In this document: positions 45,788-53,983 of the stretch, in pieces
Numbering within the stretch: position 1 is the stretch's first letter
Layout: each line of letters begins with the position of its first letter
NCBI RefSeq assembly: GCF_004028635.1
Contig: NZ_RQJW01000011.1
Span: 248,001 to 312,000, forward strand
Reading direction: 5' to 3'
Length of the DNA stretch: 64,000 nt
Source: Streptomyces cyaneus
GTDB taxonomy: Bacteria > Actinomycetota > Actinomycetes > Streptomycetales > Streptomycetaceae
The notes under the pieces: generated by a model
Told to the model about the DNA's origin: nothing
The model's input: only the letters and a program-made list of their open reading frames with translations
Database searches by the model: none
Translations under genes and position numbers: made by a program

Positions 45788-46207
45788 TTGGACAGCGCCC
45801 CGAACAGTTCCGGTTCCGGCAAGCCCGTGGACGACTCCGAGTTCCTGGAGATGACCCAGCAGGACCCCGCCCAGGTCAAGGCCCTGCGGCAGTCCCTGGA
45901 GCATCTCGCCTCGGGGTTGGGAGGCAATGCGCTCAAGGAGATGGCCCAGGAGGTCCTCTCCGGACGTATGGGACTCCGGGAAGCGGCCAATGTGTCGGCG
46001 TACGCCGAGCAGGCCGTGGAGCAGGCGGCTCCGCTTGCTGAGAAGTGGGCTTCCATGTCCGACCGTGAGCGTGAGGAACTCGCCGCGGAGGGAGAGCGCC
46101 GGCTCGATGACGAGCGGCGGCAAATCGACGACGAGCGGCGTACGGAATCCGAGAACCGGTCGGGTGCGAAGTCGCGTCACGACGGGCGTGGCTGGTCCTT
46201 GTACTGA
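45788..46207 (+). CDS. Small helical T7SS-cluster protein, copy 2
   Basis: The protein is about 139 aa from TTG 45788, which has GAGG six bases upstream; ATG 45776 is in frame but lacks a site. LKEMAQEVLSGRMGLREAAN matches copy 1, followed by a coiled coil of DDERRQIDDERR type and a basic end. The reading frame is open further upstream to 45680 without protein character. As with copy 1, a structural or adaptor role linked to the WXG proteins is only an inference. Confidence 0.6.
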   Translation: MDSAPNSSGSGKPVDDSEFLEMTQQDPAQVKALRQSLEHLASGLGGNALKEMAQEVLSGRMGLREAANVSAYAEQAVEQAAPLAEKWASMSDREREELAAEGERRLDDERRQIDDERRTESENRSGAKSRHDGRGWSLY

Positions 46208-46216
46208 GTGGGCCGT

Positions 46217-46278
46217 AACCGGTCTCTACCGGTCTCTACCGGTCCCTACTGGTTCCTACTGGTCCTTACCGGTCCTTG
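46217..46278 (+). repeat. 10-bp tandem repeat, six units
   Basis: Six consecutive 10-bp units of GGTCTCTACC type (46221-46278, with variants GGTCCCTACT and GGTCCTTACC) lie between a small helical gene and a WXG gene. The period equals about one helical turn. It is non-coding as far as can be seen. Confidence 0.75.
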
Positions 46279-46364
46279 TGCTGAGCGGCCGTGACTGATG
46301 GCGAGTGGCCGTGTCCAGCGGCCGGACGACCGACGGGTCAGCTGATGCAGGCAATGGGGGAGTT

Positions 46365-47498
46365 TTGAACTTTCATGTAGAACCCGGTGCGATCGACGGC
46401 TTCGCGAAGCTGGTGGGGCGTGCCGCGGAAGGCAGTGCGCAGGCCGCCTCGTACACAGGCACGCACGCGCAGATCGAGAAGGCGCTGGGCGGAGAGGCCT
46501 GGGACATGGTCGCGGGGGACCACGACCAATATGTCAGCGAGGCCAAGAAGGCTCTGGAGAAGGTGAAGAGCCTTCTGGAGGCGTCCGAGAAGGAATTGGT
46601 GGGCACGGCCAAGTACTACCGGGAGACGGACAGCGACGAGGCGGCCAAACTCGACGCCACCTATCCGGGTTCCAAGGTTTCGGGCGGCGGTTCCGGAGGC
46701 GATTCACACGACTTCTCCGACGCCAGTGACGCCGTGGACACGCTGAAGCCGCCGGGCGGGGACAGCGAAAACCCCCTCGTCAAGTACGGGTCGGGCCATG
46801 CGGACGAGTACAAGATGAGCCCGGTGCAGAAGACACTCGGCACCGCCCTCGATCTGGGCAGCCCCTCGGCGATGGCCGTGGAGGCGTCCAAGTTGCTCTT
46901 CGACTTCGACCCCTTCGGCGTCTGCACGAACTGGGTGTTCGGGGACTGGAACTCGTACAACGACTGCTCCGACGTATGGGGCAATCTCGCGTCGTTCTGC
47001 GACGCGGTGGCCGCCAATGTGCGCAAGGGCACTCAGAACGTCGGTCTCAGTTGGGACGGCAACGCCGCGGACGCCGCCACCGTGTACTTCGACGAGTTCA
47101 CCAAGAAACTCGACGAGATCAAGGAGACCTTCAAGTCTCTGCAGGACTGCTATTCGCAGGCGGCTCAGACGGCGTTCCAGTTCGCGGAATTCCTCAAGTC
47201 GTTCCTCGTGATGTTCTGCGACCTGCTCGTCATCTGGCTGGTCAACCTGCTCGCGGCGCAGGCCGTCAACGCGATCCCCGTCGGCGGGCAGGCCGCATCG
47301 GTGGCCATGTTCGCGCTGGCCGCGGCGCAGGCCATCCGGCTCATGCAGATGTGGGCCGAGGCGGCCAAGGCGTTCGACACATTCGCGTCGATCATGGGCG
47401 CCATCGGCGTGGCCATTTCCTCGGCCGTCAACGGGTTCTCGGCGGCGGACGGATTTCCCCAGGTGGGCACCGGTGGCTACGATCACGCCGCGGTGTAG
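46365..47498 (+). CDS. Large WXG-type T7SS substrate candidate
   Basis: The protein is about 377 aa from TTG 46365 (GGGGGAG just upstream; the frame is open from 46305). The first helical domain begins LNFHVEPGAIDGFAKLVGRA. A Gly/Ser/Asp linker lies near 110-150. A second helical domain carries VGLSWDGNAADAA (WxG). A hydrophobic helical region (about 280-360: FLVMFCDLLVIWLVNLLAAQ and more) follows, possibly membrane-active. The two WXG-like halves suggest an internal Esx heterodimer mimic. The next gene, 22 bases on, is a small membrane protein. Confidence 0.7.
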   Translation: MNFHVEPGAIDGFAKLVGRAAEGSAQAASYTGTHAQIEKALGGEAWDMVAGDHDQYVSEAKKALEKVKSLLEASEKELVGTAKYYRETDSDEAAKLDATYPGSKVSGGGSGGDSHDFSDASDAVDTLKPPGGDSENPLVKYGSGHADEYKMSPVQKTLGTALDLGSPSAMAVEASKLLFDFDPFGVCTNWVFGDWNSYNDCSDVWGNLASFCDAVAANVRKGTQNVGLSWDGNAADAATVYFDEFTKKLDEIKETFKSLQDCYSQAAQTAFQFAEFLKSFLVMFCDLLVIWLVNLLAAQAVNAIPVGGQAASVAMFALAAAQAIRLMQMWAEAAKAFDTFASIMGAIGVAISSAVNGFSAADGFPQVGTGGYDHAAV

Positions 47499-47519
47499 CG
47501 GAGAGGGCGGACAGGAGAA

Positions 47520-47804
47520 ATGGGTTTCCTTGGCGGGGTCGACGACCTGGAGCGTTTCCTCACACGTTCGTGCTACCTGAGCATCGCGTCCGTCCCGGCC
47601 TGCTGGGGCCTCATGGTCTTCCTCATCAGTGATGCCGGCTGGCACTTCAGCTTTCTGCTCAGTGCCGTCGTCCCGCTGATCGCCGCCTACCTGGGGATCC
47701 GTGCCAAACGGGAAATTCATACGGGGATGTCGGCTACGGCTTTCGGACTCGCCCTCGTTTCACTGCCGTTGATGCTTGGGTTGGCGTACCTCGAGGGCTT
47801 GTGA
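47520..47804 (+). CDS. Small three-segment membrane protein
   Basis: The 94-aa protein has membrane segments at about 18-36, 42-60 and 72-90 (IASVPACWGLMVFLI, FSFLLSAVVPLIAAYLGI, FGLALVSLPLMLGLAYL) with a basic loop RAKREIH. AGGAG precedes the ATG, and it starts 22 bases after the WXG substrate, so it is probably coexpressed. A membrane immunity role for that substrate is possible but not shown by sequence. Confidence 0.68.
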   Translation: MGFLGGVDDLERFLTRSCYLSIASVPACWGLMVFLISDAGWHFSFLLSAVVPLIAAYLGIRAKREIHTGMSATAFGLALVSLPLMLGLAYLEGL

Positions 47805-47821
47805 CGCGAGTGACGAGTGAC

Positions 47822-47872
47822 GCGAGTGATTGAGTGGTGCGAGTGATTGAGTGGCGCGAGTGACTGAGTCGT
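47822..47872 (+). repeat. 17-bp tandem repeat, three units
   Basis: Three adjacent 17-bp units, GCGAGTGATTGAGTGGT-like (47822, 47839, 47856), are preceded by a shorter GCGAGTGAC unit. They lie in the 135-bp gap between two small membrane protein genes. Confidence 0.75.
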
Positions 47873-47938
47873 GTGATTGGCGTGATTGGCTGGGCGTGTG
47901 ACGGTGCCGGCGGGTCCGTGTCGATAGGCTCCACTGCC

Positions 47939-48346
47939 ATGACTACGCATGGCGGTAACGCGGCGCACAGTTCGGATGGGGCGGGCGGGGCGGGTGGGCA
48001 GCCGCTGTCTTCCGGTCCCGGGGTGAGCGCGGACGAGCTGCGGGCGCAGTTCCAGGCCCAGGGCCGGCCGGGGCTCGCGGAGGATCGGCGACGCGGTGCG
48101 CGGCAGGCACGTGGGATGTACGCGGCGCTCGCCGGGTTGGTCGCCGTCATCTGCCTCGTCCTGATCGGCGTACGTCTCGGGCAGGGCGATGCACTGGGGG
48201 TCTGGGTCGCCACGTATGCCGTGGGGGTGGCCCTCGGTGGTTGGGGCTTCGTGCTCGCCCGGATCGGTCACACGCGCTGGGCGATGATGGTCACCTGTAT
48301 TGCGGCAGCGCTGGCCGGTCTCGGCGACAGCCCCGCTTTCCGCTGA
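47939..48346 (+). CDS. Membrane protein with Gly/Ser-rich N-terminus
   Basis: The 135-aa protein has a Gly/Ser/His-rich start (TTHGGNAAHSSDGAGG), an amphipathic Arg-rich helix (AEDRRRGARQARG) and three membrane segments (ALAGLVAVICLVLIGV, ATYAVGVALGGWGFVLA, MMVTCIAAALAGL). ATG 47939 is preferred over an ATG 66 bases upstream, which has no site. The function is unknown. Confidence 0.62.
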   Translation: MTTHGGNAAHSSDGAGGAGGQPLSSGPGVSADELRAQFQAQGRPGLAEDRRRGARQARGMYAALAGLVAVICLVLIGVRLGQGDALGVWVATYAVGVALGGWGFVLARIGHTRWAMMVTCIAAALAGLGDSPAFR

Positions 48347-48474
48347 GGCGGGTCGGCCGGAGGTGGAGTCGACGAGCGTACGTCTGCGCGCACCCGCGGC
48401 TGCGGGCCGGGGTTCGGCTCAGCTACCGACCGGGGACCAGGCGGTGGCCGCCCGGACCGGCATCTGAAGAAGCG

Positions 48475-49242
48475 TCACGGCTGGCGGCGCCGGTTACCGA
48501 TGAGGTGGGCGATGCCCCAAGCGGCGGCCGCAGCGAGCACGAGGCCGAGCGGGGAGAACCAGTCGACTTCGCCGGAGTTGTCGGTCCACCATGCCTTGGC
48601 CGGCCAGAAGGGCTCATACCTCACCAGGTCCCAGACAGCACCACCTCCCCGGCTCTCGGCGAGGACGAGCACGATGGCGTTGGTGTAGCCGAAGAGCGCG
48701 CCCAGCGCGGCTATGACGGCCCCCCAGACGTGGGCTGCGGTGTTGCGGTGACCCACCAGGCCGATCAACCAGCCGACAATCGCCCCGTTGAGCAGTGCGT
48801 GGCCCAGGTAGAGGGTGTTGGCCGTCGTGATCGACTGGTCCTTGTACGTGGCCAGGATGAGACCGCTGTAGAGCAGCGAGACGATGACCGAGGCGAAGAA
48901 CCCGAGGAAGACCGCGCCGACCGGATGACCGCTTGCGTTCGGCCGCTGCCCGAAAGGGGGCGCCTGGAACGGTGGTGCGGCGTGCATCGGATACATCGGT
49001 TGCATCGGCGGTTGTCCCGGAACAGGTGCCATTCCGGGGTGCATTGGGGGCTGGCCCGGGGCAGGCGGCGGCCCGGCCTGCATCGGGGGTTGGCCAGGGG
49101 CCTGCACCGGGGGCTGCCCCGGAACCGGCGGGGGGCCGAACCCCGGTGCCTGCTGTGGCGGAGCGGGCTGGTTGTACGGGTTGTCGGGGGCCTGCGGAGG
49201 CTGTGAAGGCGGCGGTGGCGGTTGGAACGGCGGCTGACTCAT
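48475..49242 (-). CDS. Pro-rich multi-span membrane protein
   Basis: The 255-aa protein begins with about 100 residues of Pro/Gln/Gly/Met repeats (VPGQPP, APGQPPM). Four membrane segments follow (VGAVFLGFFASVIVSLLYSG, LYLGHALLNGAIVGWLIGLV, AHVWGAVIAALGALFGYTN, LGLVLAAAAAWGIAHLI). The Pro-rich cytosolic head followed by a membrane domain is a recurring layout here, shared with the PQQ and metallopeptidase proteins. It could bind SH3-like or WW-like partners, but that is speculation. No transporter signature is seen. Confidence 0.68.
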   Translation of the reverse strand: MSQPPFQPPPPPSQPPQAPDNPYNQPAPPQQAPGFGPPPVPGQPPVQAPGQPPMQAGPPPAPGQPPMHPGMAPVPGQPPMQPMYPMHAAPPFQAPPFGQRPNASGHPVGAVFLGFFASVIVSLLYSGLILATYKDQSITTANTLYLGHALLNGAIVGWLIGLVGHRNTAAHVWGAVIAALGALFGYTNAIVLVLAESRGGGAVWDLVRYEPFWPAKAWWTDNSGEVDWFSPLGLVLAAAAAWGIAHLIGNRRRQP

Positions 49243-49383
49243 CGAATTCCCACGGAGTGAACTGACTGGAGCAGCAAGCTATCAGTGAGATCAGGAGGGG
49301 CCCGTCGGAGCAGGAGCGGGCGGCGTGAAGGGTGCTGCCGCCGAGCGGTTTGACCTGTGCGAGCCGACCTCGCCAAGATCTCC

Positions 49384-49431
49384 GGAGCCGTGGACGGAGC
49401 CGTGGTCCGAGCCGTGGCCGCAGCCAAGGTC
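49384..49431 (+). repeat. 12-bp tandem repeat, four units
   Basis: Units GGAGCCGTGGAC, GGAGCCGTGGTC, CGAGCCGTGGCC and GCAGCCAAGGTC lie just upstream of the next gene's likely start. They would encode an Ala/Val repeat if the longer frame were used. Confidence 0.6.
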
Positions 49432-49467
49432 GGCGCACGAGCATCACACAGAGGAACGGGGCAGCAA

Positions 49468-50061
49468 TTGAAGACCGACGCGAGCGGCGGGCAGAACCTG
49501 CGGAAGGCCGGAACAGGAGGGCCCCGCATCGGCTTCGCCGCTGCGAAACGGGGCGTCGGCAGCCGTATAGGTTCCGGAGTGCTGGGCATTCTCGCCCTGC
49601 TCTTTGCCCTGATCCTCGTCGGTTCGGGCTACGAGGAAGGTCCCAGGAAGGTGTCCGGCGGCACTCAGGGGACGATCACCGTCGAGCGTTGCGGCATGGA
49701 CATCATCGGGGACGACGTGGAGTGCTCCGGCACCTTCCGCTCCGACGATGGCAAACTCCGCTCCGAGGTGGAGGACTTCGAGCCTGGTGAGGACTCCACC
49801 AAGGGCGAGAAGTACCAGGCGGTGGTTGACGACACGGGGTATTTCAGGCGCGGCACCATCGCCTCGTTCTACGTCGAGGCTGTTCGGTTCTGGTGCGTCG
49901 CCGCCGCCATGTTCGGAGTGGCGGTCTTCCCGCTGAGTGCCGCCTTCCGCCGCGAGAACCGCGTCATGCGGCGCGGGACGTTCATCACCGGCCTCAGCCT
50001 GCTTTTTGGCGGCCTGCTGGGCTGTGGTGTCTGTGTCCTGGTGAACTCCGTGTTCATGTAG
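49468..50061 (+). CDS. Two-segment membrane protein with TVERC...CSGTF motif
   Basis: The protein is about 197 aa from TTG 49468 (GGGG site before it); the frame is open from 49357. It has a basic N-terminus and a membrane segment (VLGILALLFALILVGSG). The outside domain contains GTITVERCGMDIIG and VECSGTFRSDDGK, and two more segments follow. It belongs with the genes at 34.6, 42.2 and 42.8 kb by the TVxxC...CxGxF pattern. It precedes the first SUKH-4 gene of the immunity island by 82 bases. Confidence 0.66.
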   Translation: MKTDASGGQNLRKAGTGGPRIGFAAAKRGVGSRIGSGVLGILALLFALILVGSGYEEGPRKVSGGTQGTITVERCGMDIIGDDVECSGTFRSDDGKLRSEVEDFEPGEDSTKGEKYQAVVDDTGYFRRGTIASFYVEAVRFWCVAAAMFGVAVFPLSAAFRRENRVMRRGTFITGLSLLFGGLLGCGVCVLVNSVFM

Positions 50062-50143
50062 CGGTCTTCAGCTGGGGTTGGGGGGCTTGGGGCTGCGAGG
50101 TCTGCGCGGGGCCGTTGTCAGTGGTGGGTGCCAGGATGGCCGT

Positions 50144-51508
50144 ATGAGTGAGGAGCTGGAAGACGCCCTGGTCGACGCCTCGACCGACGTGCTGGCCGAC
50201 GCCCCGATCGACATACTGGGCGACCCCGCACGGCTGTTGAGCGCTGACCGTGAGGCGTTGCGCGACCACCTTGCCGCCTCCGAGGATGACGCGGAGAGCG
50301 TGGGGGGCGAGGTCTTCCTTCAGGCTGAGGCGATCTTCGGCGGCGCGGAGGTCTCGACAGCCGAGTTCGCCTCCTGGCTGCACTTCGCGGCGAAGGCGAC
50401 CGGGCACGAGGAGTACGCCGAGCGGATCGCGAAGGCCGAGCCCGGGATGCCTTGGCGCACGGTGTGGGCGTGGTGGCGGCCGGCCAACTGGTTCCTGGCC
50501 CATCCGAGCCTGAACGGCGACTACTACCAGGTCCACCGCCGCCTGTACGAGGGGCGGGAGTTGATCGAGGTGTCCGATCACCGCGGCCCGCTATGGCTCG
50601 ACGCGGAGACGGGCCAGAGGGTGAAGGTCCAGGTCTTGGGAGAAGGACCGCTGGCAGAAGCTCCCGTGTCACCGGCGGTGTGGGATGCCCCCGAGTTGTC
50701 CGACTGGGACCTGATGGCCCCGGAGAGTTGGGAAGGCGCCGTCGCCTTCGCGGCCGAGGGCGGCAGGACTCGCTACCTCGTTGAGAACGCCCATGGCATA
50801 GCGGTGCTCGAGACGGACGCCGAGGTGCTCCGGGGCTGGCCGCGCGGCGACGGGATCGACCCCACGTCGTCCGAAGACCCGCCCCTCGAGGCCGAACCGG
50901 CGCACCGGCGGCCGACCGGTCCGCTCACCGCGGCACGGGTCGATGACGCCTTCGGGGAGCGGTACGTGGTTCGCCTACCCGAGAGTGCGTTGCCTCCGGA
51001 GCTCGAACACCCTGGGAGCAGACGGCACTTGAGGGAGATCGGCCTCCCGACGCTGTGGCAGTGCCATGGGGCCGAGTACGAGACCCGGACGGCCGATGCC
51101 ATGCGGGCCCCCGGCGCCGGGGACCTGTCCGAGGACGGCCTGCCCAGCGGGGTGACCGCCGCGGACCTGATGGCCTTCGGCACGTGCGACTACGGCGAGC
51201 TGTATCTGCACCGCCTCGACGGCTCCGTGCACATCTGGAGCCGCCTGGACGGCCCCACAGACAAGACGCTGGTGCCGCTCGCGCCGGACCTCGATGTCTT
51301 TACGCGCATCCTTGAAGCCGTCTACCGCTACAGCAACGCCTGCTGGCATTCCTATCCGGTGGAGGGGGGCCAGGAGTACGTGGCGCAGACGTTCCTGGAT
51401 GAGGTGAATGAGCTCGCTCCAGGGCTGTTCGACCGGAAGACGTCCAGTGGCGAGGTGTGGAGCTGGCTCTACGCCGGGATCACCGAACTGGGGGTGGACG
51501 GTTTTTAG
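50144..51508 (+). CDS. SUKH-4-type immunity protein without P-loop domain
   Basis: This protein is 454 aa. Its middle part, WLHFAAKATGHEEYAERI and PWRTVWAWWRP, matches the region that follows the NTPase module in the three larger family members at 54-63 kb. The C-terminal third, RRHLREIGLPTLWQCHG to the end, fits the SUKH fold of toxin-immunity proteins. There is no Walker A. ATG 50144 is chosen for its AGGA site; an upstream ATG at 50078 is not supported. SUKH proteins bind and neutralise diverse toxins, especially nucleases and deaminases; the partner of this one is not adjacent. Confidence 0.75.
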   Translation: MSEELEDALVDASTDVLADAPIDILGDPARLLSADREALRDHLAASEDDAESVGGEVFLQAEAIFGGAEVSTAEFASWLHFAAKATGHEEYAERIAKAEPGMPWRTVWAWWRPANWFLAHPSLNGDYYQVHRRLYEGRELIEVSDHRGPLWLDAETGQRVKVQVLGEGPLAEAPVSPAVWDAPELSDWDLMAPESWEGAVAFAAEGGRTRYLVENAHGIAVLETDAEVLRGWPRGDGIDPTSSEDPPLEAEPAHRRPTGPLTAARVDDAFGERYVVRLPESALPPELEHPGSRRHLREIGLPTLWQCHGAEYETRTADAMRAPGAGDLSEDGLPSGVTAADLMAFGTCDYGELYLHRLDGSVHIWSRLDGPTDKTLVPLAPDLDVFTRILEAVYRYSNACWHSYPVEGGQEYVAQTFLDEVNELAPGLFDRKTSSGEVWSWLYAGITELGVDGF

Positions 51509-52369
51509 GAGAGGGGGAGGGTGCCCTTGAAGCGGGCGTGGGGTACGCCGGGGTGGGTGGTGGCGAGCCAGCCGTGGCTGTGGGTACCGGACGCCGGCAT
51601 GCCACCGAGTTCGACGGAGAGGTTGTCGGCTGCCGTGAGTGCGTGGGGCACGCCCTCGGCGTATTCCGCGGCCTCGTCGTCGTCCGCGTCTTTCCGGTGC
51701 TCGACCTCGAAGGGCAACAGCTCTCCCCGGAACCGCGGGTGGTCGTAACTGCCGAAGCTGCGCACCCTGTGACCGTCGCGGGCGATGTACCAGTTCTCGG
51801 CGGAGTTGTACGGGTCGATGACGTAGAGGTGAGCCTCGCCGCATCGCTCGCTGAGCTTGTCGGCCAGTGCGAAGCCGTCGAGTTCGTCGGCGGCGGCCAC
51901 ACCCATGACCGGCGGTGGTCGGCCGAAGGTCGTGCAGGCCGAGAGCGGCTACGGCGTCGTCGAGCCCGTCCGCCGGAAAGGCCAGCCAGCGGCCTGCCTC
52001 CGACGGGCCCCTCACTGGCCGCTCGTCCTTGAGCTTGATCCGCGCGAGACGCTCCAAGGCACTCCGGTCACGCTCGTCGAGGTACTCGGCGCCATCAAGG
52101 TTCACCAGGACTTTGAGGGCATTGCCGCGCAGCCGCCCCGGCCCTTGTCGCCGGATCTCCCGCAGGCGCGGCAATGCCTCGTCGCCCAGCCTCTGCAGGA
52201 CGGACTCGGCGCCCCACTTCAGCCGGGACGGACCGCCTTCTCCGACATACGGCAGCAGACTGTCGACCGCTTGTATGCCGAGGGCGACCAGACGGTCCTG
52301 CGCGGCCTGCCACACGCTGCGATCATTGTCGGTGAGGTCGCGCACGAGCGAGTCGATGGTGGCCGGCAT
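51505..52369 (-). pseudogene. HEAT-repeat protein gene with frameshift
   Basis: From ATG 52369 (GAGGT site) the frame encodes PATIDSLVRDLTDNDRSVW and HEAT-like repeats (AVDSLLPYVGEGGP, ALPRLREIRRQG, LKVLVNLDGAEYLD) up to LHDLRPTTAG. The sense then moves to another frame at about 51907-51913 (MGVAAADELDGFALADKL) and continues through YVIDPYNSAENWYIARDG to the stop at 51505. Removing one base at the junction gives a continuous protein of about 287 aa. It may be real decay or an error; the function is unknown. Confidence 0.65.
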
Positions 52370-52744
52370 GGATGTACCTCGATTGGGGTTCGTGCGGGAG
52401 GGTCTAACGACTACCCCGCCCGTATGCGTCCCCGTAGTCGGGTTGAGTCGGCTCAAGTCGAGTCGAGGCGAGGCGAGGCGGGCCGGGGTGGGTCGGGACG
52501 GGGGAGGGGCGAGGCGGCAGTGCCTCGCCCGACCGGCTCGACGTCGGATCAGTCGTTCTCCCAGAGTCCGTAGCTCCCCGCCGGCAGGGGGCCGAGCAGA
52601 CTCTTCAACACGCGACTCGACTGCACTGATCGCCTGATACGCCCCGCACGCTGCACGTTCGCAACGATCAGTGGCCGGTCGCCAAGACCCGCCGTCCTCA
52701 ACGCCGTGCCCAGCCGGAGCGTCGGCTCCAGGGATCCGACACAC

Positions 52745-52883
52745 CGCAGGAGTCGAGAATCGCAGAACGTCTCGCACCCGCTCGAGAACGCCGGTTCGCC
52801 CCGATCCAGCACCGCCGAGTACCTCGACGTACCGCTCGCGTGCTTCGGCGTGCCACCACGCGAGGATCTGAGCGACGGCCGTC
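52745..52883 (-). pseudogene. N-terminal P-loop fragment of a SUKH-type NTPase
   Basis: About 45 codons read AQILAWWHAEARERYVEVLG, then a Walker A-like GGAGSGRTGVLERVRD, the same opening as the P-loop/SUKH-4 proteins further right. An in-frame TAG stands just upstream and no SUKH part follows, so this is a relic. The rest of the 557-bp stretch between 52370 and 52926 shows only a GAGTCGAGGCGAGGCGAGGCG purine tract near 52460 and no gene. Confidence 0.5.
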
Positions 52884-52926
52884 TACGCGTTTGCCGGTCG
52901 GCCGGTTGCCACGGCGGACCAGCCGG

Positions 52927-53490
52927 CTAACGCGCCACGCGGTGGCGGAGGTAGACGACCCCCGAGCTGAAGGTGCGGGTCTCGACGAGTTCGAGATCCA
53001 CCCGGCGCTCGCCTTGGGGGAAGAACGGAATGCCACCGCCGACCAGCACCGGGTAGACCACGGCCCGGTACTCGTCGATCAGACCCAACGCGGCCGCCTC
53101 GGCGGCGAGAGTCGCGCCGCCGATCGCGATGTCGCCCTCCCTCGGCTCGGCTCGCAACCGCTCGATCTCCTCCGCCAGGCCGCCGGAGGCCAGGCGGGCA
53201 TTGCCCTGGACCGCCGACAGAGTGTTGGAGAACACCACCTTTGGGAGCGGATTCCAGAGCGCGGCCCACTCGAGCTCTGCGTCGTCGAGCGATGGATTCT
53301 GGTCGGCGGTCTCCCAGTACAGCATCGTCTCGTACAGCCGTCGTCCCAACAGGTGGACGCCGACCTCTCGAATCTCGTCGATCCAGAAGCGAAAGACCTC
53401 CTTGTCGGGCACCGTCCAGTCGAAGCCGCCGTCCGGCCCGACGATGTAGCCGTCAAGTGAGACGTTCATCGAATAGGTCACGCTGCGCAT
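52927..53490 (-). CDS. Dihydrofolate reductase-like (RibD C-terminal) family protein
   Basis: The 187-aa protein has MRSVTYSMNVSLDGYIVGPD at the start, then VHLLGRRLYETMLYW, KVVFSNTLS and DIAIGGATLAAEAAALGLID. These are the marks of RibD_C/DHFR-like reductases of unknown substrate common in Streptomyces. ATG 53490 has GAGGAGGA upstream. It lies between two relics of immunity genes and is functionally unrelated to them. The exact reaction is not assignable. Confidence 0.86.
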   Translation of the reverse strand: MRSVTYSMNVSLDGYIVGPDGGFDWTVPDKEVFRFWIDEIREVGVHLLGRRLYETMLYWETADQNPSLDDAELEWAALWNPLPKVVFSNTLSAVQGNARLASGGLAEEIERLRAEPREGDIAIGGATLAAEAAALGLIDEYRAVVYPVLVGGGIPFFPQGERRVDLELVETRTFSSGVVYLRHRVAR

Positions 53491-53643
53491 CAGAAGTCCT
53501 CCTCGGTGACAGGTTCGACAGTACGACCGCCGGACGCCCCAGGACTCATCGCGGCGCGCGGGATCCCTGGGGCGATTCACCCCACGAGATCATTTCGTTG
53601 AGAAGACCCCAGTCACTGAGAGCAGGTTCGGCTTCAGCAGGGA

Positions 53644-53880
53644 TCACTTGAGGGCTCGAATTCTGTATACATCGCAGGCGCTTCGCATCGACCCGGATTC
53701 GCCCGGGTCGATGCGATTCAGCCAGTGACGTACACCTGTTTCCGTCTCCATGTTCTTGACCGACCAGTGGGAGGCGAACCACCAGTAGTAGGGGCGGACC
53801 ATGGCGACGAACTGGCCGAGACTGCTTCCGGCCGGCGATCGTAGACTTGCGCCAGCAAGCGCATCCGCAGACCGAACGCG
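53644..53880 (-). pseudogene. C-terminal fragment of a SUKH-4 immunity gene
   Basis: The frame reads SPAGSSLGQFVAMVRPYYWW and VRHWLNRIDPGESG. It aligns by eye with the extreme C-terminus of the protein starting at 62951 (AGSSLAQFSAMVCLQW). No start or upstream domain remains; the sequence to its left is another complete SUKH gene. It is a relic of a deleted family member. Confidence 0.55.
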
Positions 53881-53983
53881 AGCCGTGTGGCGACAAGGGA
53901 CTCCTCTTCTCGCCGGCGTCCGGCCCGCCAAGGACCAGGCCGGTCGAGTGCTCCAGTGCGGCGAACAGACGGAGCCTCCGCCC

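Noticed and set aside
46217..47872. CRISPR array
   Set aside because: Repeats are 10-17 bp, directly adjacent, without unique spacers or cas genes.
50975..52777. 600-codon reverse frame joining the HEAT gene, a P-loop relic and antisense of the SUKH gene
   Set aside because: Only the HEAT part (from 52369) and the short P-loop relic are protein-like; the rest is chance read-through.
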